Assembly: GCA_008692225.1 (NCBI GenBank)
Contig: VICG01000006.1
Location: 1,369,501-1,433,500 of the forward strand
Source of the DNA: Monilinia fructicola
Taxonomy: Eukaryota > Ascomycota > Leotiomycetes > Helotiales > Sclerotiniaceae
Reading direction: 5' to 3'
Length of the DNA: 64,000 nt
Shown: in pieces, positions 1 to 10,866 of the stretch
Layout of the letters: every line of letters begins with the position of its first letter
How positions within the stretch are numbered: the stretch's first letter is position 1
Notes under the pieces: generated by a model
Told to the model about the DNA's origin: nothing
Database searches by the model: none
What the model saw: the letters and a program-made list of their open reading frames with translations, nothing else
Position numbers and translations under genes: made by a program

Positions 1-221
1 CACCCCTCATAAAGCCCAACATTGTCTTGGACAAAGAGGTTGACCTCATCTGGCAAATAGGATGGCCTCAAAGCAGTAGTGAGGTCTAGGTGTTTTAAAA
101 ACATTCGTTCAAGCAAGCCATGTAATGAAGATTTCCAGAGTGTTTGCCCACGGACAGGATCGTTGACATGAGGTGAGAACAATGAGAGGAGAAGGTTTCC
201 CTCCTTTGAGAAGTGGAGATA
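1..221 (-). CDS. Partial gene running off the left edge, product unknown
   Basis: On the minus strand an open frame runs from about position 221 down to the window edge. It reads as ordinary globular protein, including NDPVRGQTLWKSSLHGLLER and a following LRPSYLPDEVNLF segment. A TGA lies just upstream in frame, next to a possible AG acceptor, so this is probably an internal or last-but-one exon of a gene continuing left. I do not recognise the family. The plus-strand frame over the same DNA (173-391) looks like a shadow with no conserved content. Confidence is limited because only about 70 codons are visible. Confidence 0.4.
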
Positions 222-1154
222 ACTTCAAATCAACTGGATATTTGTTTGTGATCATTCATTCATATTCATACTGGACTTGTACGTACCTCCCTCCACTAGG
301 TATGGTATTCTCTTATCGTGCTTCAATGGATTACATAATACTGACAGGTTTTGGTTGTTTACGTCACCGTAGTAAGTTTATCACCTCGTGATCAATTAAT
401 TATTTACGTCAACTTGTTTGATAAGTAAATTCCCTATTATATTCCTATATGCTTACCTACCTAAGTAAATATTCTTTTATTCTCTTATACTAAGATTACT
501 TATCTGGGTAAATATTCTTTTATTCTCTTATTCCAAGGTTCCTTTATTCTTTCGTTCTGTTGTTCTTTGCAGGTGATTCTTTTATTCTCTTTTACAATGA
601 ATTATCTAATAAGATTAACAAGTTTGCGTCACTTAGGTTACCGTAGTCAGCCAGTATCACCTCTCGATCAATTCTTTGAAGCCGATTTATTATCCAATTG
701 ATAGTCAACACCTGAATACTTATATTATATATTATTATGCTCACATACATCCATAGATCTATATATTCTCTTAAATAACTTCTTATTCTGCTAAAATTAC
801 CAGATATTTATTTATTATTATACTTCTTTTGCTCAAGACTGATAAGTTGGAATCATTTGGGTCACCGTAGTAATAGTAAGTCTACTAGGTACATATCACC
901 TCGTGATCAAATTCTTCCAGCCCAACCAACTCATTCGGTTAATCATGTTTATTCATAGTGTATGAATGTAAGATTATATTTGAACCAGCCGGCCAGCCAT
1001 TCTTACAAAATCCATCCAAATTCACAATCACAATACATTTTCGACATCCCCCACCCCCATTCTCTCGACAACTTCCCTTGACAAGAACTTGTCGCATCTC
1101 TTATTATCTATCACTTCACTAATCATTTAAAGAACACAAGGAACCAAGTTCTAT
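222..1154. repeat. Intergenic region with three diverged copies of a ~40-bp repeat
   Basis: AT-rich spacer upstream of the THP3-like gene. A block that starts like GTCACCGTAGTAAG and ends like TCACCTCGTGATCAATT occurs near 363-397, 637-673 (diverged) and 861-916 (with a short internal insertion). Between copies there are two versions of a TAAATATTCTTTTATTCTC block near 464 and 511. The array could be old tandem duplications of upstream regulatory DNA. No coding signal is seen. Confidence 0.55.
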
Positions 1155-2829
1155 ATGTACAATCAGATGGCTACACCGTGGAACTCAAATATTCCACCGC
1201 CTCCAGGTACAACAGGCTCATATGGCTATCAGCAAGGTGAAACATTCCACTTCTATCAATTCTGTTAATGCTATTTTCTCTGACATCTCTAACAAAGACT
1301 CAATAGTGGCGCCGATAGTTGCTCCAGCTTATCATCCAGTGCAAGTCCGACAGTCATTTAATCAAGTCCCACCCATAATGTATAACCCAGCAGTAATTCC
1401 CCAGCAATCATCCCCTCAGCCTGCACCTGCTCCTGTCCAAAAGAAGAGGGACTGGCCGCAGTCAGTTCGTAGCTACGTTCAACGTTCCTTTGATGTCGCG
1501 CATGCCATCGAAGGTATTGAGCGCGCAGACATGGAGGATATGTTAAAGAAGACCATCACTCAAGCATCCGATACCGATACACTCTACACTCGTGATTGGG
1601 ATAACTATCCACTTCCTCAACAACTGATTCAAGAAGAACGATCGAAAGCAGCGGCATGGCAGCAGGAATCTTTGAACTATCAACTCGCTGCTACCGGCTT
1701 TTCTAATTCGACGAGGAAGAGGAAATCTATCGAAGGTGGCAGTGATGAGACCCTTACTGCGACCCCTCCATGGCGTGCTAGTAATCGCACTGGAAGTGAT
1801 GAACGCACCAGCTTGACACCTTCCAAGCAACGTTTCGATAAAAGACAACAACCAATCCAGGATGAGCTCTCTTATAAAGGTACAAGTAAGTTTCAGAAAA
1901 ACCTAGAGAAGCGACAAAAACGATTTGATGGTGGCTATAAATCTACCTACAAATCTAAAACACCTACACCTGAACCAATGATGGGCCCCTTAATTGGTAC
2001 GAACACATCATTAGAGAAAGAATACTTTCGTTTGACTACTGCACCCGTGGCCTCACAAGTCCGCCCCGAGTACATCTTGAGGGAAACACTAGATCTTCTG
2101 AAAAAGAAGTGGAAGAAGGAAGGGAACTATTCTTACATTTGCGATCAGTTCAAATCTATGCGTCAAGATCTTACCGTTCAACGTATCAAGAATGAGTTTA
2201 CAGTCACTGTCTACGAAATTCACGCTCGTATTGCATTAGAGAAGGGGGATCTCGGTGAGTATAATCAATGTCAAACCCAACTTCGAGCCCTCTATGCTCA
2301 GAAGATTGGAGGTAATCCGGTGGAGTTCAAGGCATATCGTATCTTGTATTTCATTCACACAGCTAACCGCACGGCACTAAACGATGTCATTGCGGATCTA
2401 ACAACAGCAGAGAAGGAATCGGAAGCAATAATACACGCCCTAAGTGTACGTTCAGCATTAGCCTTGGGCAACTACCACAAATTCTTTAGACTTTACCTCG
2501 ATACCCCAAATATGGGAGCGTATCTTATGGATATGTTCGCCGCCCGAGAACGCCTGGCTGCTTTATCAAAAATTTGCAAAACGTAAGTCAACCTGTTGCT
2601 CGATTACTTGTAATACTGACTGACATGTTGTAGTTATAAACCTGATGTCAAATTAAGGTTCGTCACGGAAGAACTAGGATTCGAATCTGATGGCGATGCC
2701 GCTCAATTCATCTGTGATTACAATGGACAATCCTTACTAGTGGAGAAGGATGGCGACCTCCGATTCCTCTCTGGTCAAGGAGGCCAGATATTTGAGACCG
2801 CCAAAACTGAAGCATTTTCGCGCGATTGA
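1155..2829 (+). CDS. THP3: THP3-like SAC3/GANP/PCI-family mRNA-processing protein
   Basis: Three exons. The start ATG at 1155 opens a Pro/Gly/Gln-rich leader; introns are 1237-1297 (61 bp) and 2583-2633 (51 bp). The last exon gives the tail ending FETAKTEAFSRD. The protein is about 480 residues: a disordered Pro/Gln-rich N-terminal half, a basic Lys/Arg-rich middle, then a helical SAC3/GANP/PCI domain with the characteristic run around RIKNEFTVTVYEIHARIALE and the GDLGEYNQCQTQL segment. In yeast THP3 works with CSN12 in transcription elongation and mRNA maturation in the nucleus. Splicing is needed at the 5' end: the frame from 1155 meets a stop unless the first intron is removed, and the continuous frame from 1222 is partly intronic. 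No frame breaks. Confidence 0.88.
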
Positions 2830-5800
2830 TATTAAAGGCCAGATCTAACAATTTTAAACCTATTGGCCTCAATTCACATCCCATATCGTCCTTTTTCGTC
2901 ATTATTTTCTCTTTCTCCATGGTCATTTCAAAATGGCTTTCAGTTTGAATCTTTTTATTTCATCTGATTAGCCCAGCTTCACTCGCATGACGAGGTGTCG
3001 TTTTAGATGACGGCTCGTTCCTTTTTCCATCTGCTCGTCCTGTCACAGAACGAATTTTCGAGTCGACCAAGAGCAGCACTCGAGTTTTCTTTTTCCCCTT
3101 CTCCGATCTCGAACGACAAAAGCGTTTTACAATATTCTTTTCTCTTTTCCTTTCTTGATGCATGGTGAATACATAAGTGGGGTTGTGGTTCTGGCGTTAT
3201 GGGGGTGGGGGGGGGGGTAGAATGGAGTGCTGGCCATTAATGGTAAGCACATTGGGGTTAGGAGTTTCGAGTTCTCTGTACCTTTGCATGGCGCCAGTGG
3301 GTGGAAGCATATAATAGAATTTTCTTATGGCGTCTAATGAAGATTGCCACGGCATTACCAGGCGGTACACTCCGCCTCCCATGCGTCCTGTTGGCATATA
3401 GAACCCTCGTAAATCTGTACATTTGTTCAATCAAGACGAGGGTTTACTTAGAGTAATCTTGACGAAATTTGAGGGAATGGATAATGGATAATAAAAAAGT
3501 TACGACATTCAGAAATTAAACATAGCTTTTACTAGCCCCAAAGTATGATGATGTAAGATGTGTGTACATAATTATGCTATCATTTATGTGATACTAATAC
3601 GAATACCAGGTTACTTGACTTCCATAATTAATTATGATAATATATTTAAAATTCCTTGATGCTTAAATACAGAAGTCAAAGCTGCTTTTACAATACTGAT
3701 CCCATATGATCATTAGTCAATCAATGATTGATAATCCTAGCAAAGGTATCTGGGTAGTCTAAGCCCGCAGCAAATGAAAGTTCGTACGGGTACTACGTCA
3801 GGTTATGTCTCTATCTTATGTTATATTGCTCCAAAAGTCTCTAGCATGAGAACGGATTGTTTCAGGTGCTGGGAGGGGAGGGAGTTAGTAGGAGGTAGTT
3901 GGTGGGTTTTGGGAGTAGGTGGTGGTTAATGGTGGTTTGGGGGGTTTGGAGGGCTTGGGGTGCTTGGGGTGCTTGAGGTGCTTGGGGTGCTAAGATGGTG
4001 ATGTTTTGGTTAGTTGGATGGTCAGTGGGGATGGACTAGAAGGGTTAGAAGGGTTAGAAACATTAGAAGAGGCGTGGGATTTATTGGGTTGGTGATAATA
4101 TTGATGATGATTGGGGATTGGGGGTTAGGAATAGGGAATAGACGAAGTGGTAGGTGGACAGATAGACGGATAAATAGACGGGTTGGGCGAGGTATGAGGG
4201 GTATTGTAGTCCTGGGAGGTATAGTTCTATTAGATTTCTGCGTTGGCGGTTTAGCTGTGCGATGGTGGCTGGTTGCGGGTCATATTGTATCTAGGTACCT
4301 AGGTATGTATTTATGCCTCTAACTCTATGTTTGGGTTGTCCTCATGACTGTACTCTGACTAGACGTCTTTTTTACCGACCTAAACCTGGAACTAGGGCTA
4401 GTTCTGTACGGAGCATAAGTCTAAGAGTCCTAGCTCTAGTTCCTTTGATCGAAAATACACTTTCCGCTTGGTTCTATACGTCGGTTTTTGATATCAATAT
4501 TGAAGCTCTGTTAGAAGGTTGGTGATCGATGCGCATCTATCACTTACCATCTGCTTGCTGTTTCGTTACGTTTGTCTAGCGGCGGTACATATTAAATTCT
4601 TGCTTTTAATCAATAAAGAAGCATCATACTTTCTTTCAAATATCCTCACCAGATAGGAAAATTCGTATCTGTATCAAGAACAAGTACGAAATGTACGCTG
4701 CAAACTTTAATAAACCTTTGACTGGTAACTTCTGTTCATATATGTCGTACTTTCCTTTTCCTCAAAATGTGCGATACTACTCTCTTAACACTCTGAAAGT
4801 TCAACATATGTATAGAGTCTTCCATAATCACCTAAACCTTCTCAAAACCGAAGCTGACTAGCAGAAGTTCCAAGAAGCGTGAGCTGCACCCATAATCACG
4901 GTAGCTGTATTTGAAGGACTTTCCAACAGTTCTGAATCCTGCTTCCCCACTATATGCGCTACTTGGTGGTATATCTAAGAATTGGAGCGAGAAGATGGCT
5001 GCTTCGGAGGATTTTCAGAACCCTCGCATATTCTTCTCTTAATGCTCAGACAAGATTCATACACTAATATCCTGCTTAATCGTGAATCGTATATTTCCCC
5101 TCTAAAGCCAATCAAGCTCGTGAATACCCTCCCTGGCTTTATTTCCCATTACGATATATTCATATCTGATGCGAGAGGATTGCCTTGCGAGGTAGCTTTC
5201 CTCTCATCGAGCCCGACATTACAGTGCGGGTGTTATGCTCACCAGCAAATATATGCATTATCCTGAGAGGTTCTCACAGCTCCGATAGGAAATGAGGCCG
5301 ACTAAGGTTTTTTAAAGTGAGCGCATCACAGTTTCAACGTTCAGAGTGAACCATTTTATACCAATGAGAATGACATCAATACAAAAAGTATTTTAGACAT
5401 TATGGCAGCATTGGTCCAAGCGCAGAAACCCCTTTATGAGCAGAAGCGGACTGCAATGAATGGGGAAGCGAGAGACTGTAGGCAAAGGTGCGAATGATTT
5501 AACTTGTGATGTTTGTTCAAACTACACTTCTTTTCAGATCAATCATTATTAGACGTACCTAGCCTGACCACCTCACCATCATGGATCTCTCATATCCTTG
5601 TATTAGATCGGAAGGGGCTTCCCCCTTGATCAATAATTGTTTGAGCATCTTACTTGAACAAGGTATCGCTCTAAATGAGGCTCACAGAGTAATAAAAAAC
5701 GGTGCTAAAAGGACCTTTGTCCTTCACTCTATTTTCAAATGCCAAACTATCGACATCTTATATTAGGATATGACTAGCAGCAGAATCAATGCTACATTGT

Positions 5801-6670
5801 CTCTTACAAATGTTCTTTTCTTTATTGTTCGGCTACAAAATCCTCTTTGGTGATCTTGTTATCATCTCTGCGCAGGGAAATTGGAAAATTTCTCCTTCAC
5901 TTCTAGGCCTATCTTCAGTTGTTAATGTACATCGATTCACTTCACCCGCTTAGTTCAACAGCTTAAAATGACATCTTTCAGATGCTACTCCTCATTTAAT
6001 TGATGATGATAATACAGATTCATGCTGTCTTGCAAGTTCAAGGGGAGAAGTTGATGGTACGAGAAGACAACTTGCAGAGGTGGTAAAGCTAGGGCTTGGT
6101 GAAGCGTTGTTGTTTTCCTTTAGTTCGATGATAGACGTTGAAGTGACTAAAGGATAATTCAAAGAACAGCTCAGAGTTGATTGATATCATTTGTTTCGAA
6201 TTGCAAATCAAATTACTTATGTCTATTAATCATGATTCAAAGATATCATATTGTATTTCTCAAAGTATCAATAAGTTTTCTTGAATGTAATTGATTAAAC
6301 CCTTTACTCGAGTATAAAAGCTCGCTTAAATATTCAATCGCAAAAAAGCAAGGAAACCCTGAAAATATCAAATATAAAGACTAGACTACCTTTAGTAAGA
6401 GTATATGTAGTAGATTACTATTTGGGATAAGATCCTTGGTAACTTCGGGATGACGACTGCCGAATGTTGTGGTGGTAGTGCTTATCAGAGAGCATAAAAC
6501 CAAACCAAATCCTCCACAAAGAATTTGTATGTTTACAGATTGACCTTAACTCGAAAATTCACTGTGAATACTTATATATCCACCAAACAATCTCACTTAC
6601 AACTGAATATTGCTTCTAATATTAAATCTTTGCCAATTCAAAAGTCACTAAGAGTTATAATCACTTCGAA
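2830..6670. other. Long intergenic region, no supported gene
   Basis: About 3.8 kb between the THP3-like gene and the MFS gene. It holds a 3' flank, a G-run near 3203-3218, and a strongly G/T-biased stretch at about 3865-4250 with degenerate GGGGTGCTT repeats. Short open frames (4014-4322, 4982-5266, 5581-5766) have no recognisable motif, composition bias or splice structure and are not called. No RNA gene or mobile element is recognised. Confidence 0.5.
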
Positions 6671-8582
6671 ATGGTGGTAGAGAAAGATGAATGCAGCGCT
6701 GGGGATGTTCGGCCAGCTAGTGAGTGTGTCCAGGAAATCGGCATTAAAGCTGCTGAAGGCGTCGAGGAGGATATAGCACCTGCCACGCCTATAACACCAG
6801 AAAACCCAGCGCGCGCGGATCCAGCTCGACACTACTCGGTTTTCACAGGGTTGCAAAAGCGGGCGATCATTCTTTCCGCTTCATTCATGGGGCTTCTATC
6901 ATTCATGGGTAGCAGTATTTACTTCCCAGCGGTGAACCAGGTATGCATTGCCACCCACTTTTCAATGCACTTTTAACTATGTTTTAGATTGCTCGTGATC
7001 TTCATATTTCAAACTCAAAAATCAATCTCTCGGTGACAACATTCCTAGTACGCCTAAACAAGCTAATTGCATGCGATTAGCTCTTGCTAATTGCAACAAC
7101 AGGTTATCCAAGGTCTTGCACCCACGATGATCGCTGGGTTCTCTGAAACAGCGGGGAGAAGACTAGCATATATCATTTGCTTCGTTATCTCCATCATTGC
7201 GAATTTGGGGCTGGCATTACAAAAACAACTACTATGCCTTGCTCTTCTTGCGGATGTTTACAATCCGCAGGCAGCTGTGGTATAATGAGTCAAGCGTAAG
7301 TGAAGAGATTCACTTACCATTTTCTAGAATTAACTGAGCAAAGCCTCGTTGGTGATTGTATAGTTTCAGCGGAGAGGGGCGAATATCTTGCTTATTCGTC
7401 TGTTTCTTCGACTCTTGGTCCATCTTTAAGTCCAGTCCTCGGGGGTTTGATTAGTCAACATGCAGGCTGGCACTGGTAAGTCAAAGTTGATGTTTTAGGT
7501 ATATGGCACAAGTTAACCTACCATAGGATATTCTGGTTTCTTTTGATCATTTCTGCAGCTACACTCATCCCACTTGTGCTTTTCCTTCCGGAAACCTGTC
7601 GTCAAGTTGTGGATGATGGCTCGATTCCGCCGCCACTCATCTGCAGTAATCTAACTGATTCGATAAGATTCAAAAATAGGCGTTTAAAGGGTATCCCGAT
7701 TGATCAAGAAAAGCAAGCAGAATTGCGAAGAAAGTTCCGCCTTACTATCCCCAATCCTCTATCGACACTTCGGGTCCTAGCGGATCCTGCATCTGCACTC
7801 CTAGTACTTACCTTGAGTCTTGGTCAATCCTCCTCGTCCAATCTTTGTAGGAACAGTTTTTGGCTAACATTATTCTAGCCAATGTATGTTATTACGCCAT
7901 ATTCACCGATATGTCGGAAATTCTCTACAATCTTTATGGATTCTCCAATACACAGATTTCACTAGTTGCCTTGCCGGTAGGTGCTGGCACTATTGTGTCC
8001 AGCTTCGTGACTGGAATGCTTCTGGATTGGAATTACCGTCGCCACGCGAGGAAATCTAAGATAACGCTCCAAAAGCAAATTCAAATAGACGATTCTAATT
8101 TCCCACTCGAACTAGCCCGCCTGGAAGTTGGTTTACCGCTCATGTTTCTCGAAGTTATTGGAGTTATTGGTTATGCTTGGACGCTACGCAAGGGAATTTC
8201 AATTGCAGGTCCGCTTGTGTTCTTGTTTTTTGTCGGATACGGTGTCAGCGCTACTTCCCAGGTTTCAATTGTGTTGATGGCCGATATTCAGTAGGTGACA
8301 TTGATAATAAGCATACAAGATATGAATAGCTAACAAGCTTTTAGCCCGGGCCAGTTCGCTGTTGCAGCAGCTGCAAGAAATATCGGTCAATGTCTCTTAG
8401 CGGCTATCATAAGTGCCACAATAGACCCAATGTCACGGGCCATGGGAAGCAGCTGGGCCTACACTACTCTGGCTTTTATATTCGGGCTCAGCTTACTAGG
8501 TCCAGTGGTGATTTTAAAGAATGGTATCAAATGGCGCCAGTCGAAACGAGAAAGGTCAATCGTAGCATTGAGAGAAAAGTGA
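6671..8582 (+). CDS. MFS multidrug exporter, DHA1 (12-TM) type, with two frame breaks
   Basis: Six introns fit: 6941-6987, 7048-7102, 7296-7343, 7476-7526, 7804-7850 and 8291-8344. A hydrophilic N-tail is followed by TM1 (RAIILSASFMGLLSFMGSSI), the motif-A loop FSETAGRRLAY, the SAERGEYLAY segment, WIFWFLLIISAATLIPL, then a charged central loop and the C-terminal half with PGQFAVAAAARNIGQC. The frame breaks twice in exon 3: at a five-A run (7221-7225) and a TTT (7257-7259); dropping one base at each restores typical DHA1 sequence up to the donor at 7296. This could be real damage or homopolymer error. It would act in the plasma membrane as a proton antiporter. Its place beside the dioxygenase, opine dehydrogenase and NRPS suggests product export, which is inference. 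Confidence 0.8.
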
Positions 8583-9588
8583 CCAAAGACGAATCTCATT
8601 ACTTCTGATGCCCTGGAACTGGAAATTTTCGAAAGGATAGAACAGAGTCAGGGGGAAACTGCTTAGAAATGGTGGTAAGTTTTTAGGCAAAACATTATGT
8701 TCGGGGTTTGGTTATAGTTTGTTGGTTATAGATTGCTGGTTATAGGTTGGATTAAAGTGGTTCAATGGAAGTGATGTGATTGTTGACCATAATAAACCCT
8801 AGATCGAATTGCTTGGCTTGGCTAGCGCTTACGCCTACTCCTGAACTGGCAGGTGGATTATATGAGCAACAATGAGTCAGCATCCTCGCAAATTGTGCAA
8901 TTAGACACCGCTGCCCATATCACCATTATCATTATTATCGGTCGAACACTTCAAATTGCCACCTTCTATCTCTGTTGCCGATCCTACTAGTTTTTGGTTG
9001 TGCACCATCTTCCATTGTGACAGATCGGCGTAATCAACTCTGGCCGAGATCATATGCTAGTTACACTTTGCAGGAGAGTAAAATCAGTAGATCTTAATTG
9101 ATATATCTATCAACTCTATCCCTAGTAGCAGACAATGTAATGCATATAACAAAGCCAAAGTTTAGAAGACGGAAGGCCTCTAATCCTCAAAGTTTCAGGA
9201 TTCTAGAACTCTGTACTAGCAAGGTTTCCGACTCCAGGAGCTCTGGAATTTTGATTGGAGTTTCTTCAAGTCGACGAAAGTATCTAGGGTTTCAAGGCTG
9301 ATTCTTCAATTTTCTGCCAATAATATTGCGAGATTCAAGGCCTCTTTTTCCTGGCTATTAGTATGCCCACCAAAGATTTCCTTGAGATAAGACATATGAC
9401 GAGCAAGAGGTTATGCTTGTTTTGTAAGGGGCTGGCTAGATGCTTCATGATAACCAGATTATAATATGTATTCAATGTGCTTAGAACCAGGTACTGCTGT
9501 ATATTTTCTACTCTACCTAGTTCAACGGTATGCTCATAAATTCTCAATTTGTTTCAACAAAACCCTCTGGTTGCTAAGTTTTGGCTTC
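8583..9588. other. Intergenic, convergent 3' flanks
   Basis: Spacer between the 3' ends of the MFS gene (plus) and the dioxygenase (minus). It contains a small tandem motif (GGTTATAGWTTG-like, about 8709-8750) and no supported coding sequence. Confidence 0.45.
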
Positions 9589-10866
9589 CTATCCTTGGAA
9601 CGGCGTCTCATATGGCTTTTCCGCCAATGGCGTGATGCGAGCAATATGTCTCCTTTGCCCATCCTTCCAATCAATCAGCGCTGTATGCTGCGTCACTCGG
9701 TTGTCCCAAACGACGACTGTGTCTTCTTCCCATTTGACGCGAACATGGAAATCTGCACCGAGAGCGATATGGTCATAAAGGAATTTCAAGAGCATGTCAC
9801 TCTCTTCCTTCTTCATCCCTACGATCTCTCGCCCAGCTTGAAATTTATCAGCATCATGCGCAATTTTCTGGGGTCTCTAGATTGGCGGGATTTTGAACTC
9901 ACATTGTGGATTGACGAACAGGGCCTTTTCACCTGTCGAAGGATGTGTCCGCACGATGGGATGTACCGATTGTACCGGTTCACGACGTAATATACCTCCC
10001 CTCGAAAGACTCGCATTCGCTTGCTCGACTCCCGAGTGAAGTACCTGTAGCCCGTGTAGCCGCTCCTGCATCAATGGGCTCAACCGGTTATACGCCTCAA
10101 CCGTATTGGCAAAAAGCGTATCACCTCCTGTCTCTGGTTTCTCAAGCATATACAAAAAGGTCGTGCCAGGGGGCTGCCTTTCGTATGATACATCAGAATG
10201 CCATGCAACAGAACTGGTGCGTGTTTCCAAGAACGCGCTGGCGCTCTTGTCACCCGCTGCTCGGTGTACTAGGTGAATTTCCGGATGGCCTGCTGGTGAT
10301 CCCGAGGTGGGGTGAATATGATGAGGACCAAAATAGCCACCGAACTCCAGTGCATCGGGGATAGGAAGAGATGCAAAATCTTGGTTACGGAAGGCTACAA
10401 CCTTTCGTTCTGCGACATAGCGAGCGAGTTGGTCCTTCCCAGCGGAAGAGAGCTTGCTAATTTGGATGCCTTGAACTTCAGTCCCAATAGTTGGGGTGAG
10501 ATGTTTCACCTCTACGCCATCGGGGAGCAAGTCGGGATACGTAGTATCAGCATCTTTTCCATGCTCATGGTGTGTAAAGGGTTGCAAAGGTGGGTATTTT
10601 TGAGAATGGTCCCAAGTTGGCAGGTAATTTGGATGCTTGATTGTCGTCAGTACTGAAATACCATCTTTACAATTATAATCATGATGGAAAGGGTCAAGCA
10701 AGCAACTTACTTTGGCTGCAGCGTAGCCTTTTCGACCCTCTTCAGCATCTTTGTCATATGTGATTGGTAGATGCTCTTTGTAGTTTCCTATAGCTGCTTG
10801 ATCGGATGGCCGTTTCACTACAGCTGGTTTGATGGAAGTGGATGTCTCTGTTGCAGAGGGTGCCAT
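9589..10866 (-). CDS. TfdA/TauD-family Fe(II)/2-oxoglutarate dioxygenase
   Basis: Start ATG at 10866 (minus strand), introns 10636-10710 (75 bp, in frame and without a stop, so easily missed) and 9837-9902 (66 bp), stop at 9589. After splicing the protein is about 380 residues, normal for fungal members related to yeast JLP1. The iron-binding triad is visible: H-x-D in VAWHSDVSYERQPPGTT and the distal His in VVWDNRVTQHTALIDW; the 2-oxoglutarate-binding Arg is likely in RRHIARIT. The N-terminal YLPTWDHSQKYPPLQPF block is typical of this fungal group. The reaction is oxidation of a substrate coupled to decarboxylation of 2-oxoglutarate; JLP1 acts on sulfonates or sulfate esters for sulfur supply. 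Near an NRPS it might instead hydroxylate an amino acid; the sequence does not decide. No frame breaks. Confidence 0.88.

Noticed and set aside
1222..1297. ATG at 1222 as start of the THP3-like gene
   Set aside because: This stretch is mostly the first intron (GT at 1237, AG at 1297, CTGAC branch point); the ATG at 1155 joins in phase after splicing.
10636..10710. In-frame segment of the dioxygenase as coding
   Set aside because: It has a GTAAGT donor and a CTGAC branch point, and removing it joins YAAAK to HPNYLPTWDH as in the family.
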